A DNA stretch of 64,000 bases, from the NCBI GenBank assembly GCA_040880585.1, contig JBBDID010000004.1:1-64000 (forward strand), in the 5' to 3' direction. The translations under genes and the position numbers were made by a program. How positions within the stretch are numbered: position 1 is the first letter of the stretch; each line of letters begins with the position of its first letter. The notes beneath the pieces are model-generated. The model was not told the DNA's origin. It was given only the letters and a program-made list of their open reading frames with translations, and searched no databases. Shown one piece after another: positions 40,751 to 50,744 of the stretch. The DNA is from Paracrocinitomix sp040880585. Lineage in GTDB: Bacteria > Bacteroidota > Bacteroidia > Flavobacteriales_D > Crocinitomicaceae.

Positions 40751-42558
40751 CCAATTGAGAAAAATATGGTGGAATACTTCCTAAGCATAAATCCATCCAT
40801 ATAATGCGTGTTGCCTTCTATAAAAAGGCCTAAAGAAAACCGGTCAATATTGGCTTCGATTCCCAATTTTAAAATGGGGTAAGCCAAACGGAAAGGATAG
40901 GGACTTTCCCAATTTGAAAAATCCGTTTCTGCATCAAATTTAGCCGTTACTTCATCCGGGGATTCGTTCAAATCTACTGCCATTTCTCCTCTGTATACTG
41001 CAATATCTTGATCAATCGGGAAATAATATGACTCCTCTACGTCTGCGTACACATCCAATTCATTGACACCGGGAGGGAAGCCATTTCCTCCAATAAATTT
41101 ATGGCTCATTACCGTTATCCCTAAACCAAAAGTCAGTCTTAAATCAAAGATGTCCCGGACAATAGGTTTAAAAGAAATAGACGGTTTCAGGTGGAACAAA
41201 TTGAAGGCTTTTCTATACACTCCTGATCTCAATTTTGGGGATGATGCCGTATTCACATAATAACTTTCTCCCGAACTGTCTTCAGCAACGGTTGCGCGCA
41301 ATTCTGTCGTATGCACATCAAAGTTTAACGTAGAAAATCCCAAGGCCATTTCTGTTGTCCAACGTTTTCTAAAGTTATAGGAGCCAAACACCTCAAATTG
41401 AGGTGACCAACCGATTCTTTTTATATCTCCAAATGTTGCCAATTCTATGTTTATAGCCTGTTTGATGGTGCCATTTTCACTGATCAATACAGAATCGGTT
41501 TTTAAAACAGAAAGGCGTGCTGAGGAATCAGCATAAAATGTGGAAAGTTCATTAAACCCCCTTCGACTGAATCTGAAACCAATGTCCCATTTGTTTGTCT
41601 GCCGCTTGATGTTAGAAATTTCAAGATCATCTTTGGAGACATTATCTTTCTTTATTTTTCTTCCAAAATCAAATGAAAACAAATCGACCCCCAGATTAAA
41701 CCCATAAGAATAAAGCTCATCAAACGGTGTATAACTGGTTCTATATACAATATTTGGAGCATATTGATATCCGGGAAAAGTAAAAGCCAATCCTGTTTGA
41801 AAGTAAGCAGATAAACGAAAGCGATACATCTCAATACCCCCTATGAAATTAAAATACAATGAGGTTTCTGCAAACTTATTCACCGCTCCATTCACTGAGC
41901 TGAGGTCTTGAATATATTCGTTTGAAAAATCAAGGTATTCATAGTTCATTTTACGAAACTTCCCTTTAACAGTAAAACCAGTTGAAATAAATGGTTTCAC
42001 ACTTTTATGTGGTAAAAATCGATAACCGTAATTCATACTGAGTGACAACAGTTGAAACTGTTCAGTATATGTTATCCCCGACTCATAATCTTCACGGGCG
42101 GCCGCAATATAATTCCTGTAGTCTGAAGTGTCAACATTGGTAAATCCATCCGATATAGCCTGTGCTTCAAAATCCTGATAGGTGCCATAATGTGTGGTAT
42201 AAAACCCCTGATTATAATTAGCAATTCCTTCCATTTTCAGGGTGTTGAAACTACTTGAAAGTTTAACATCTACAAAATGTCGTTTGCGGTTCAGTCGAAA
42301 ATACAAGGGGATTTCAAAATTGTTTTCCCAGGAAAATTCATTGAAATAAATATCCAACGTATCCCCCGAAACGTCTTCTACTGATAAACTAATGTTTGAG
42401 GGATCATAAAAAGACGTCGATTCCCACTTTTTTACTTTATTGGTATTTGATTGTACCTCCACTCCAAAATCAATACGATTTTGAGCCCGGGATATTTGGT
42501 ATAAGCCCGAAACAAGAAAAAAGATCAGGAAAAGCTTATTATAGAATTCTGAAATCAT
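40729..42558 (-). CDS. Predicted outer-membrane barrel protein
   Basis: A 609-aa protein with a signal peptide to ~26 (GLYQISRAQ). The whole chain alternates polar and aromatic residues in strand-length segments (FYFNFIGGIEMYRFRL, YAFGMG-type turns, final FFSIGYKVFRR) with a terminal aromatic, as in outer-membrane barrels. The family is not recognised. Its start lies 20 bases inside the end of the upstream WD40-caspase gene, so the two are translated together and may act together at the surface. The far end overlaps the UbiA-like gene on the other strand. Confidence 0.7.
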   Translation of the reverse strand: MISEFYNKLFLIFFLVSGLYQISRAQNRIDFGVEVQSNTNKVKKWESTSFYDPSNISLSVEDVSGDTLDIYFNEFSWENNFEIPLYFRLNRKRHFVDVKLSSSFNTLKMEGIANYNQGFYTTHYGTYQDFEAQAISDGFTNVDTSDYRNYIAAAREDYESGITYTEQFQLLSLSMNYGYRFLPHKSVKPFISTGFTVKGKFRKMNYEYLDFSNEYIQDLSSVNGAVNKFAETSLYFNFIGGIEMYRFRLSAYFQTGLAFTFPGYQYAPNIVYRTSYTPFDELYSYGFNLGVDLFSFDFGRKIKKDNVSKDDLEISNIKRQTNKWDIGFRFSRRGFNELSTFYADSSARLSVLKTDSVLISENGTIKQAINIELATFGDIKRIGWSPQFEVFGSYNFRKRWTTEMALGFSTLNFDVHTTELRATVAEDSSGESYYVNTASSPKLRSGVYRKAFNLFHLKPSISFKPIVRDIFDLRLTFGLGITVMSHKFIGGNGFPPGVNELDVYADVEESYYFPIDQDIAVYRGEMAVDLNESPDEVTAKFDAETDFSNWESPYPFRLAYPILKLGIEANIDRFSLGLFIEGNTHYMDGFMLRKYSTIFFSIGYKVFRR

Positions 42559-45499
42559 TTTTTAAATTTTCAACTCTTGAAGTTGGGGTTTGACGACCAT
42601 TGGTTCTTTTAATGACTTGATTTTGTACATATTTTTGAATTTCAGAAAGCATAATTACTTTATCTCCATTTAAGTCTGCTTTTTTATCTCGTAAACCATT
42701 CAACAGGCAGTAAGTAAAAACACCATTGTTCCATTTATCCCCTTCAATGGCAAATTCAGCTCCACCGGCACTTGAAACAACTGTGGAGCCATTGTTTAAT
42801 CGCATATCCACAAACAGTGATCTGGAAAGATCAAAGCTATTGATGTCGTATTTGTTCACCACGCTGCGATCTCCACTTCTAAAAATTAATTCTTCTCCAT
42901 CTTCGTCGGTAACTACCTGTTCAATTACCTCTTCTTTATCAATTTCACCAGAATGGCAAGCGTCTAAAAACATGACTTTTTTCCGACTCTTTGATTCGTC
43001 TAGAATTTCTTCAAATAATTCGTAGGGAATTCCTTTTTCCTCCGGATTTAAAAAATCCATGTCATGCGCCGCAAAATAGTAATCCAAATTGGCATTCAAC
43101 ACTCCGTGACCGGCAGCAAAAAGAATAAAAACATCATTTTCTTTAGCCTGAGCGGCAAATTCTTTAATTGCTGCTACATTATCCCTTTTGACTTCATCAT
43201 CCGTGAGGAGTTTTATATTCACACGATTGAATAACCCCTTGTCGAATTTGAAAAATTGAGCGAAATCTTCTGCGTCCTTCCGGGCATATCTTAGATTATA
43301 TTGTTCTTGTTCGTAATCTGATACGCCTATGGCTACCAAAAACACTTCTGATTTTGATCTTTTCTGATGCGATTCAATTTCAAATGACTCTTTATAAGAA
43401 GAAATACCTTTCTCGTTCGTTGCGTAAAGTTGGATTTGGTTATTTCCCGGATTCAGCCGTACCTGAACCACTTCCTTGTGTTTTTTTCCATCAATTTTTT
43501 TTCCAAAACGACTAAATTCAGGAACTCCGTTTACTCGTAAGTGCAAGGTGGATAGTTCATGCTCTTCATCTGTCGCTGTAATTTCTAATTCTAACAGGTC
43601 CATGTTTTTTTGCTCTATCAATCGCTTTTTAAAATGAAGCTGTGGAAGTTGTTCAATCATTCCCAGTTGATCCTCCTCCAAATTGAGTTTAGACAAGCGC
43701 TTTTTATAGGCATCATAATATGCTGAAATATATGCCTCATTAAAATAAGGAAGGGATTTCGCAACAATATCCGGTCGGTTATACTTCAAATCAAACTGTT
43801 CAAAAGAATACAAGCGTCCACCCACTTTAAATCCTATTCCATCTAAAGCATCTTTGGAAGCAAAGTAATAACCCTCACTATCTAAGTAAACAAACTGCCC
43901 GTTACCAAAAGCGCCATATATGGTTAATAAATCTCCTGATTCTATATCCCAAAAGCGGATCATTCCATCCCAGCCTGCGGTCGCCACAAAGTGATATACC
44001 GGGTTAATGGCTACAGAAGTAACCACATCAGCATGGCCGGTTTCTATTTCGTGCATAAGGTCAGAAGAACGTGTATTCACAATACGAAGGGTTGACCCCT
44101 TTACCTCAGCACGGATATGAATGCTATCATTTTCAGTCTGTAAAAGATCCGGATTCAAAAAATACCGTTCAGAGTGAATGATTTCATTTTTAAGGTCAGA
44201 AATGTATTGATCGATATGCGCTGAAGTATTTTTTACTTTCTTCATGATGAGCATATTGTCAGAAAGGGACCACTTTACTTCAATCGGTTTTATTTGGTCA
44301 AAAGATCCTTCATAAACTAAAGAGTTAATTCTATAAAACCCTTTAAAGACAATAGTATCTGCATTTTCTCGTTCAATTTTTTCCAGTGTGTACCCACTAA
44401 AAGTTGTCAGTATATTTGAGGACGATCTTAAACTATTTGTGACCGATTGATTTGAAATGAGGTTGGTTCTTCTTAGCGCCCCATTATTATAGGCCACGGT
44501 TAAAAATGCGCCATCCCGGCTAAAATCGATATCGTTGATTTGTTGTACACTTCCCTTCATGGATTTCACCACTTCTTTTGCTTTAATGTCCCAAACAATA
44601 ACAGTTCGGTTATCCCCTACTACTGCAAGGTATCGACCATCATGGGAAAGGTCAATGTCTTTGATTTTGGACCGCTTCATCTTGAACATCCCTCCTGTTT
44701 TCCACCTTTTATTCCGTCGGTATAAATTGATTTCACCAATACTATTGGCTGCAAAAATCGTTTCATTATTTACTTCAATTGCGTTAATGGTATTGAGCAT
44801 CCAATCGGTAGATGCGCTCTTTCGTTTATCGTGCTTCAAGCAACTTTCAATTAAGCGACCTTCAGCTGTGGTGTACATTACCGTGTTGTTTTTGTAAAAT
44901 CGGATATCTTTTGCAGAGGTGACTGATTTTCTAAACAAGGTGTTTTCTTTTAAATCGATCAGATAAGAAAATTGTTCTTTTTCTCCACCAAAAGCCAGCA
45001 AATCTCCATCTTGAGTAAAATCTACCGCCGTAAACAGGTGCTGTGCTTTAAATTCAAAGGGTTTTCTATTTCCGGTAGATAGATCTATGATCTCGACCCG
45101 TTCTCCGATTACAGCAAGCTGATTATGTTCGGGACGCAATTGAAATCCGCCTAATGGATAAGAAAAACGATACGTTGTAATGCGTTTTTGAGAAGAAATG
45201 TCCCAAATTTTGAGGGTAGAATCGAGGGAACTGCTGACAATTTGATTGCCATCCGCTAAAAATTTTACTTCAGTAACTGCCTTTTCATGACCGAGAAGAA
45301 CTCCAAATTGTTTGCCGGTCAATACATCCCACAATACGATTTTATGATCGGCACCGGCAGTGGCAATTAATTGATCATTTGGGCTAAATTCTACTTTGTT
45401 TATCGTAGCCGCATGTCCGGTTTGTACAGTCAGTCTTATGTCTTGAGACCACAAGCAACCGCAAATAAACACAACCGAAAATAAGAGCAAGCCTTTCAT
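42539..45499 (-). CDS. Secreted WD40-repeat caspase-like (C14) protease
   Basis: A 986-aa protein. Signal peptide 1-19 (FICGCLWSQ). Residues ~25-560 hold WD40 blades (HAATINKVEFSPNDQLIATA, KIVLWDVLTGKQ, GMIRFWDIESGD) forming one or two propellers. The C-terminal ~740-985 is a p20 caspase-like domain starting EVFLVAIGVSDYE, with His798 in FAAGHG and Cys848 in FLDACHSGE, the full dyad of orthocaspases. Known members cleave after Arg/Lys. The signal peptide indicates action outside the cytoplasm. Operon with an outer-membrane barrel gene, overlapping by 20 bases. Confidence 0.9.
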   Translation of the reverse strand: MKGLLLFSVVFICGCLWSQDIRLTVQTGHAATINKVEFSPNDQLIATAGADHKIVLWDVLTGKQFGVLLGHEKAVTEVKFLADGNQIVSSSLDSTLKIWDISSQKRITTYRFSYPLGGFQLRPEHNQLAVIGERVEIIDLSTGNRKPFEFKAQHLFTAVDFTQDGDLLAFGGEKEQFSYLIDLKENTLFRKSVTSAKDIRFYKNNTVMYTTAEGRLIESCLKHDKRKSASTDWMLNTINAIEVNNETIFAANSIGEINLYRRNKRWKTGGMFKMKRSKIKDIDLSHDGRYLAVVGDNRTVIVWDIKAKEVVKSMKGSVQQINDIDFSRDGAFLTVAYNNGALRRTNLISNQSVTNSLRSSSNILTTFSGYTLEKIERENADTIVFKGFYRINSLVYEGSFDQIKPIEVKWSLSDNMLIMKKVKNTSAHIDQYISDLKNEIIHSERYFLNPDLLQTENDSIHIRAEVKGSTLRIVNTRSSDLMHEIETGHADVVTSVAINPVYHFVATAGWDGMIRFWDIESGDLLTIYGAFGNGQFVYLDSEGYYFASKDALDGIGFKVGGRLYSFEQFDLKYNRPDIVAKSLPYFNEAYISAYYDAYKKRLSKLNLEEDQLGMIEQLPQLHFKKRLIEQKNMDLLELEITATDEEHELSTLHLRVNGVPEFSRFGKKIDGKKHKEVVQVRLNPGNNQIQLYATNEKGISSYKESFEIESHQKRSKSEVFLVAIGVSDYEQEQYNLRYARKDAEDFAQFFKFDKGLFNRVNIKLLTDDEVKRDNVAAIKEFAAQAKENDVFILFAAGHGVLNANLDYYFAAHDMDFLNPEEKGIPYELFEEILDESKSRKKVMFLDACHSGEIDKEEVIEQVVTDEDGEELIFRSGDRSVVNKYDINSFDLSRSLFVDMRLNNGSTVVSSAGGAEFAIEGDKWNNGVFTYCLLNGLRDKKADLNGDKVIMLSEIQKYVQNQVIKRTNGRQTPTSRVENLKNDFRIL

Positions 45500-45555
45500 C
45501 CTGACGTATAAGTATACGATAAAAGTAGTAAAAAAGTAGGTTGTAAAATATTTAT

Positions 45556-46854
45556 TTAAGCGGTAAATAACTCATCCAGAGATTGACAGAAGCTTTCTGC
45601 CGCTTTTTCCAAAACAGATGTTGTATGAGCTTTGGATACAAATCCCACTTCATAGGCCGAAGGACCAAAATACAAACCGCGGGAAAGTAAAGCGGTGTAC
45701 AATGTTCTAAAACTCTCAGTAGACTCAGCCCGTATTTCTGTAGCTGAACGGATGTGTTCTGCATCTGAAAAAGCAAACCAAAAAATCGATCCAATTGAAA
45801 ACACTTCAAAGGTATATTTCTTATTGCGGGCGTGTTTATTAATTTTTTCAACGAACATTTTCGTTCTATCGGCTTGATCTTCATAAAAACCAGGTCGTAA
45901 ACACTCAGTTAGTTGTGCAATTCCGGCTGCCATAGCCACCGGATTCCCGGATAAGGTTCCCGCCTGATACACGTTTCCAAGTGGACTGATATGAGCCATA
46001 ATATCGTTGTTGGCGCCATAGGCTCCTACCGGTAAACCACCACCGATTATTTTACCGTAAGAGACAATATCAGGCCGAATACCATAATAATCTGCTGCTC
46101 CTGCAAAGGCCACCCGAAAACCTGAAATCACCTCATCAAAGAAAAGCAGTATGTTATTTTCTGTACAGATTTTTCTGAGAAACTGAAGATATGATTTCTT
46201 TTGCAGCAACAATCCATTATTAGCCGGAATAGGTTCTATAATAATACAGGCAATATCATCTCCGTATTGATCAATTGCTCCTTTTACTGCTTCTTCATCA
46301 TTCAATGGAAGGACAATTGTTTCTTTTGAAAAAGCCTCCGGCACACCGGCAGAGGAGGAGGTTCCCAGTGTCACAAGGCCGGATCCTGCATTCACAAGTA
46401 AAGAATCGGTATGCCCATGGTAACAGCCTTCAAACTTAATGATCTTATTTTTTCCGGTATAGCCTCTTGCCAAACGAATACCTGACATCACCGCTTCGGT
46501 TCCGCTACTGACAAAACGAATTTTATCCACATAGGGATTGTTTTCAATAATCAGTTGTCCCAATTCATTTTCTAAAGCAGTGGGAGCACCAAAAGAAGTA
46601 CCATTCTGTAAGGTTTCTTCAATTTTCTTTCTGACCGAAGGATGATTATGCCCTAATATAAGTGGTCCCCAACTACAACAAAAATCAATAAATTCATTGT
46701 CGTCCTCATCCCATATCCTACAATCGTTCCCTTTTTTTATGAAAAGCGGAATCCCGTCAACGGATTTAAATGCGCGTACCGGAGAATTCACTCCTCCGGG
46801 AAATAAGGTTTTCGCTTTATCGAATAGTTCTTTAGATTTTTCTCTTGATATCAT
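45556..46854 (-). CDS. hemL: Glutamate-1-semialdehyde 2,1-aminomutase
   Basis: A PLP enzyme that converts glutamate-1-semialdehyde to 5-aminolevulinate, the committed C5-route precursor of haem. 432 aa, standard length. The PLP lysine is Lys268 in SYGKIIGGGLPVGAYG; GGVNSPVRAFKSV at the N-terminus and SSGTEAVMSGIRLARG are diagnostic. The other haem genes are not nearby. It is divergent from kynU, with a candidate -7 box on each strand of the 119-base spacer. Confidence 0.96.
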   Translation of the reverse strand: MISREKSKELFDKAKTLFPGGVNSPVRAFKSVDGIPLFIKKGNDCRIWDEDDNEFIDFCCSWGPLILGHNHPSVRKKIEETLQNGTSFGAPTALENELGQLIIENNPYVDKIRFVSSGTEAVMSGIRLARGYTGKNKIIKFEGCYHGHTDSLLVNAGSGLVTLGTSSSAGVPEAFSKETIVLPLNDEEAVKGAIDQYGDDIACIIIEPIPANNGLLLQKKSYLQFLRKICTENNILLFFDEVISGFRVAFAGAADYYGIRPDIVSYGKIIGGGLPVGAYGANNDIMAHISPLGNVYQAGTLSGNPVAMAAGIAQLTECLRPGFYEDQADRTKMFVEKINKHARNKKYTFEVFSIGSIFWFAFSDAEHIRSATEIRAESTESFRTLYTALLSRGLYFGPSAYEVGFVSKAHTTSVLEKAAESFCQSLDELFTA

Positions 46855-46874
46855 CCCTTTTGTTTGATAGTTCT

Positions 46875-46882
46875 TATCTTTG
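46875..46882 (+). promoter_or_regulatory. Candidate -7 box TATCTTTG toward kynU
   Basis: A plus-strand TAnnTTTG, 91 bases before the kynU ATG; weak -33. Confidence 0.3.
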
Positions 46883-46897
46883 AAATCTGTTGATGCA

Positions 46898-46905
46898 CAA
46901 ATTTA
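46898..46905 (-). promoter_or_regulatory. Candidate -7 box TAAATTTG of hemL
   Basis: A minus-strand TAnnTTTG, 43 bases before the hemL ATG; no standard -33 element. Confidence 0.35.
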
Positions 46906-46973
46906 GCAGAATCTACTGAGGTTTTGTTTTTTGACGGGCATCAATTCAATGAACCCCTAATAATTGTCAAAAA

Positions 46974-48263
46974 ATGTCCATGACTGTCAATAAAAATGCT
47001 GTTGAATATGCCAAAATACTGGATCAACAAGACCCTTTATCTGCCTTAAGAGATCAGTTTTTCATTCCTCAGCACAAGGGTAAGGACAGTGTTTACTTTA
47101 CCGGTAACTCTCTGGGCTTGCAACCCAAAACTGTTCGGGAATACGTTCAACAAGAACTGGATGACTGGGCAACTTTTGGAGTAGACGGACATTTTGACGC
47201 CAAAAACCCCTGGTTTTCTTATCATGAATTGTTGACCCCAAAAGCGGCAAAAATTGTTGGTGCTTTAGATTCTGAAGTGGTTGTTACGCACAGTTTAACG
47301 ACAAACTTGCACCTCTTAATGGTCAGCTTTTACCGTCCCACAAAAAATCGTTTCAAGATAATTTGTGAACAAAAAGCCTTTCCATCAGATCAGTACGTGC
47401 TGGAATCTCAAGTAAAATTTCATGGTTTTGACCCTTCAGAAGCCATTGTAGAAGTGGGCCCGAGAGAAGGGGAGCACCTCATCAGACATGAAGATATTAT
47501 CCGTACTATTCAGGAAACAGGAGATGAATTGGCACTAATCATGATTGGTGGAGTCAATTATTATACGGGTCAATTATTTAAGATGGAGGACATAACAAAA
47601 GCAGGACATGATGTGGGTGCAATTGTTGGCTTTGACCTGGCGCATGCCGCAGGAAATGTTCCGCTGAAATTACACGATTGGGGGGTTGATTTTGCTGTCT
47701 GGTGTTCTTATAAATACCTCAATTCAAGCCCTGGGGGAGTTTCAGGCTTATTTATTCACCAACGACACGAAGATAAACCTGAATTACCAAGATTTGCCGG
47801 TTGGTGGGGCTACGATAAAGAGACTCGATTTGAAATGCAAGCCGGTTTTGTGCCCATGAAAGGTGCTGCGGGGTGGCAACTCAGTAACGCCCCCATACTC
47901 GGAATGGCAGCACACCTGGCTTCATTAACTATTTTTGATGCGGTGGGCATGGAAAAACTGCGTGAAAAAAGTATAGCGTTGACTGCTTATCTGGAAGAGG
48001 TTATTTTGGACATCACCGCCAGAAAAAGTCATTTGTGTGCGTTTGAAATTATTACCCCAAAAGAAAAAGATCAAAGGGGTGCACAACTTTCAATTTTAGT
48101 ACATGGAAAGGGAAAAGCTATGTTTGATGCACTCAGTGAGCAAGGGGTTATTGCAGATTGGCGTGAACCCAATGTCATCAGAATTGCTCCCGTACCGCTT
48201 TATAACTCATTTGAAGATGTGTACCGATTTGGACAGTGTCTGGAAAATGCCATTTCTCGATAA
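46974..48263 (+). CDS. kynU: Kynureninase
   Basis: A PLP enzyme splitting kynurenine or 3-hydroxykynurenine to (3-hydroxy)anthranilate and alanine. 429 aa. It shows YFTGNSLGLQPK at the N-terminus, DLAHAAGNVPLKLHDW, and the PLP lysine Lys247 in WCSYKYLNSSPGG. An ATG two codons inside (MTVNK) is an alternative start. It leads a plus-strand run that includes kmo, so the pathway goes through 3-hydroxykynurenine to 3-hydroxyanthranilate, feeding NAD synthesis or tryptophan catabolism. Downstream dioxygenase genes are not in the window. Confidence 0.95.
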   Translation: MSMTVNKNAVEYAKILDQQDPLSALRDQFFIPQHKGKDSVYFTGNSLGLQPKTVREYVQQELDDWATFGVDGHFDAKNPWFSYHELLTPKAAKIVGALDSEVVVTHSLTTNLHLLMVSFYRPTKNRFKIICEQKAFPSDQYVLESQVKFHGFDPSEAIVEVGPREGEHLIRHEDIIRTIQETGDELALIMIGGVNYYTGQLFKMEDITKAGHDVGAIVGFDLAHAAGNVPLKLHDWGVDFAVWCSYKYLNSSPGGVSGLFIHQRHEDKPELPRFAGWWGYDKETRFEMQAGFVPMKGAAGWQLSNAPILGMAAHLASLTIFDAVGMEKLREKSIALTAYLEEVILDITARKSHLCAFEIITPKEKDQRGAQLSILVHGKGKAMFDALSEQGVIADWREPNVIRIAPVPLYNSFEDVYRFGQCLENAISR

Positions 48264-48286
48264 AAATTAAGTTTACGACTCTTTTT

Positions 48287-48502
48287 ATGGAACCAACTTA
48301 TCATTCCGAACTTATTACCGAATATCTGGGAGGTCAAGCCTCAGAAATGAGACCCATGGTGAACTTAATGGCTCAAGTTTTTCTCATACTTTTTGTCGGA
48401 ATTGTTTTGTGGAGAATTGCCGGGGTATTTGGCAAAAAAAATAAAAGCAGAAAAAGAAATATGTTTTCAGATTCACGATTTGACAGCTGGAAAAACAGGT
48501 AA
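48287..48502 (+). CDS. Small single-helix membrane protein between kynU and kmo
   Basis: A 71-aa protein starting MEPTYHSELI; an in-frame ATG at 48236 lies inside kynU and is less likely. One transmembrane helix (~25-45, LMAQVFLILFVGIVLWRIAG) is followed by a basic tail (KKNKSRKRN), predicting N-out/C-in. It sits 23 bases after kynU and three bases before kmo, so it is expressed with both. No family recognised. It could tether or assist Kmo at the membrane; this is inference from position. Confidence 0.6.
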   Translation: MEPTYHSELITEYLGGQASEMRPMVNLMAQVFLILFVGIVLWRIAGVFGKKNKSRKRNMFSDSRFDSWKNR

Positions 48503-48505
48503 AAA

Positions 48506-49849
48506 ATGGAAAAAAATGCAATTATAGTCGGTGCCGGTCTTGTGGGTTCGTTGTGGGCGGTGTATTTGGCAAAGGCGGGTTATAAAGTTACCATCTACGA
48601 ACGCAGACCCGATATTCGTAAAGCGGAAATTTCTGCCGGTAAATCCATCAACCTTGCACTTTCTACACGAGGTTGGAAAGCCCTGAAAGAAGCGGGGGTT
48701 GACAAAAGCATTGAACCCATTACCATTCCTATGCACGGCAGAATGATGCATGATCAGGAGGGTAATCAAACCTTTCAGCCTTATGGAAAGGAAGGTCAAG
48801 CTATTTATTCTGTCTCAAGGGGCGAATTGAATGCAAGGATGATGGACATTGCTGAGAAAGAGGGAAAAGCCAAAATTCTTTACAGCCGTAAATGTATTGA
48901 TGTGGAATTGGATGAAGGGATCGTTTATGTGGAAAACACAGAGACCGGTGAAATTGAAAAAGGCCAGGCGGATGTTGTTTTTGCTGCGGATGGCGCTTTT
49001 TCTGCCGTACGGTATAACGGTTTACAAAAACTGGATCGCTTTGATTATATGCAGGATTATATTGACGACGGATATCGTGAACTACTGCTCCCGGCAAATG
49101 ATGACGGATCGTATAAGTTGGATAAAAATGCCCTTCACATCTGGCCCAGAGGTCGGTTTATGTTGATTGCTCTGCCCAATGAAGATGGCTCTTTCACCTG
49201 TACCCTTTTTATGCCTTTTGAAGGAGAAAATTCATTTTCCCAACTCAATACAGATGAAGCTGTCGATCGGTTTTTCAAAGAAACCTTTCCTGATTTTTAT
49301 CAAATGTTCCCCCAATTGCTGGATAGCTGGCACGGACATCCTCTTTCTTCACTGGCAATTATCAGGTGTTATCCCTGGACCAAAGGGAAGGTTGCATTAA
49401 TGGGAGATGCTGCACATGCAACAGTGCCTTTTTACGGGCAAGGAATGAATGCCGGATTTGAAGATTGTACGGTGATGTCGGAGTTGATGAAAAAACACAA
49501 AGAAAACTGGTCGGTGGTATTTGATGAGTATCAAAAAATACGTAAGCCGGATGGTGATGCCGTACAGGATTTATCCATCCACAACTATCACGTAATGAGA
49601 GATTATGTAGCAGATCCCACTTTTTTACTGCAAAAAAAGATTGAAAATCGATTCAGCACTAAACATCCTGATAAATGGATGCCACTTTACAGTCAGGTAT
49701 CTTTTTCTTCTATCCCTTACTCAGAAGCCTGGAAAAAAGGGATGGAACAGGAGGCCATTATGAAAAAAATCATGAACCGTCCTGATATTGAATCCGTTTG
49801 GGATTCTCAAGAAATTGAAGACGAGCTGTTACGGCTCATTACTACTTAA
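48506..49849 (+). CDS. kmo: Kynurenine 3-monooxygenase
   Basis: An FAD- and NADPH-dependent hydroxylase converting kynurenine to 3-hydroxykynurenine; 447 aa. The FAD Rossmann motif is IIVGAGLVGSLWAVYLAKAG (Gly9, Gly11, Gly14). The second FAD motif is VALMGDAAHATVPFYGQGMN; a KMO-type SAGKSINLALSTRGW loop binds substrate. The C-terminal part corresponds to the membrane-associating region in eukaryotic enzymes, without a strong helix here. In a unit with kynU and the small membrane protein. Confidence 0.95.
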   Translation: MEKNAIIVGAGLVGSLWAVYLAKAGYKVTIYERRPDIRKAEISAGKSINLALSTRGWKALKEAGVDKSIEPITIPMHGRMMHDQEGNQTFQPYGKEGQAIYSVSRGELNARMMDIAEKEGKAKILYSRKCIDVELDEGIVYVENTETGEIEKGQADVVFAADGAFSAVRYNGLQKLDRFDYMQDYIDDGYRELLLPANDDGSYKLDKNALHIWPRGRFMLIALPNEDGSFTCTLFMPFEGENSFSQLNTDEAVDRFFKETFPDFYQMFPQLLDSWHGHPLSSLAIIRCYPWTKGKVALMGDAAHATVPFYGQGMNAGFEDCTVMSELMKKHKENWSVVFDEYQKIRKPDGDAVQDLSIHNYHVMRDYVADPTFLLQKKIENRFSTKHPDKWMPLYSQVSFSSIPYSEAWKKGMEQEAIMKKIMNRPDIESVWDSQEIEDELLRLITT

Positions 49850-49895
49850 AATTTCGTAACTTGTGAAACAACAAACCATTATAGTAAATAAAAAC

Positions 49896-50738
49896 ATGAA
49901 TTATTTATCGATCTTTTTGATCAGTATTTTCTCCCTTTCTTTTTCGGTTTCACAAGCCCAAATCGGCAGTGGAATTGAAAAACGCGATAAAAAAAGAAAA
50001 AGTGATTCCCCCTGGGGTAAAAATCGACGGGATGCGATATACAGCCATAGTCAAAGTAGTTATCGACCTTTGGGTTGGTATATTAATCCGGGGCTTACTT
50101 ATATGGTAGGTAATTCGGCTAAGGATGAAAGTGATGCCTACAACCTTACTCCCAGCGGTTTGCCGGGATATTACGTAGAAGGAGGTCTGGCCGTTTTGAT
50201 GAAACGCATTAGAAAAACCATACACTATGTAGATTTTGGTTTAGGAGTAAAACATTTTGGTGGGCAGGAAAAATACAGTGATCAATTTAACAATAAAGCG
50301 CGGGGACAGTTTAATTTTGGGAGTGCGTTTGCCAGGGTAGCTGTGCATAATTGTTGGCAGCTTTCCATGTACAACTTTATCGATCAATCAATTGGCTTAA
50401 ATGTGGACTATCGGATTTACGGAGGAAAAGAAGATCCGGATTATACACCTCCTGCGGGCTACAACAATCAAGGAAAATTAGTCGCACAATTAAATTATTC
50501 AATTGGTTGGGGAATTAAATTAAGGGATGGTTTCTTTATCATCCCTACTATTCAAACTCCCATTTTAACAGCTTTTGAATGGAGTGGCTTTAATCCGGGA
50601 CATAAATGGTTCAACAGTCGTTATCAACCTACTATATTCACTGTAAAATTTGGTTGGTTATTTCGCAAGAAAGGTTGTCCAAAAGTATATGACAATGGGC
50701 AAGGTAAAAATCAATCTGATAAATATAGAATGCAATAA
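49896..50738 (+). CDS. Secreted barrel-like protein, function unknown
   Basis: A 280-aa protein with a signal peptide (MNYLSIFLISIFSLSFSVSQ). The GTG at 49863 would add 11 non-signal residues, so 49896 is preferred. A basic stretch follows (EKRDKKRKSD), then strands rich in aromatics (YYVEGGLAVLMKR, VDFGLGVKHFGGQEK, FTVKFGWLFRKKGC) suggest an outer-membrane barrel. No family recognised. 46 bases after kmo and six bases before a STAS-like gene. Confidence 0.6.
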   Translation: MNYLSIFLISIFSLSFSVSQAQIGSGIEKRDKKRKSDSPWGKNRRDAIYSHSQSSYRPLGWYINPGLTYMVGNSAKDESDAYNLTPSGLPGYYVEGGLAVLMKRIRKTIHYVDFGLGVKHFGGQEKYSDQFNNKARGQFNFGSAFARVAVHNCWQLSMYNFIDQSIGLNVDYRIYGGKEDPDYTPPAGYNNQGKLVAQLNYSIGWGIKLRDGFFIIPTIQTPILTAFEWSGFNPGHKWFNSRYQPTIFTVKFGWLFRKKGCPKVYDNGQGKNQSDKYRMQ

Positions 50739-50744
50739 AATTTT

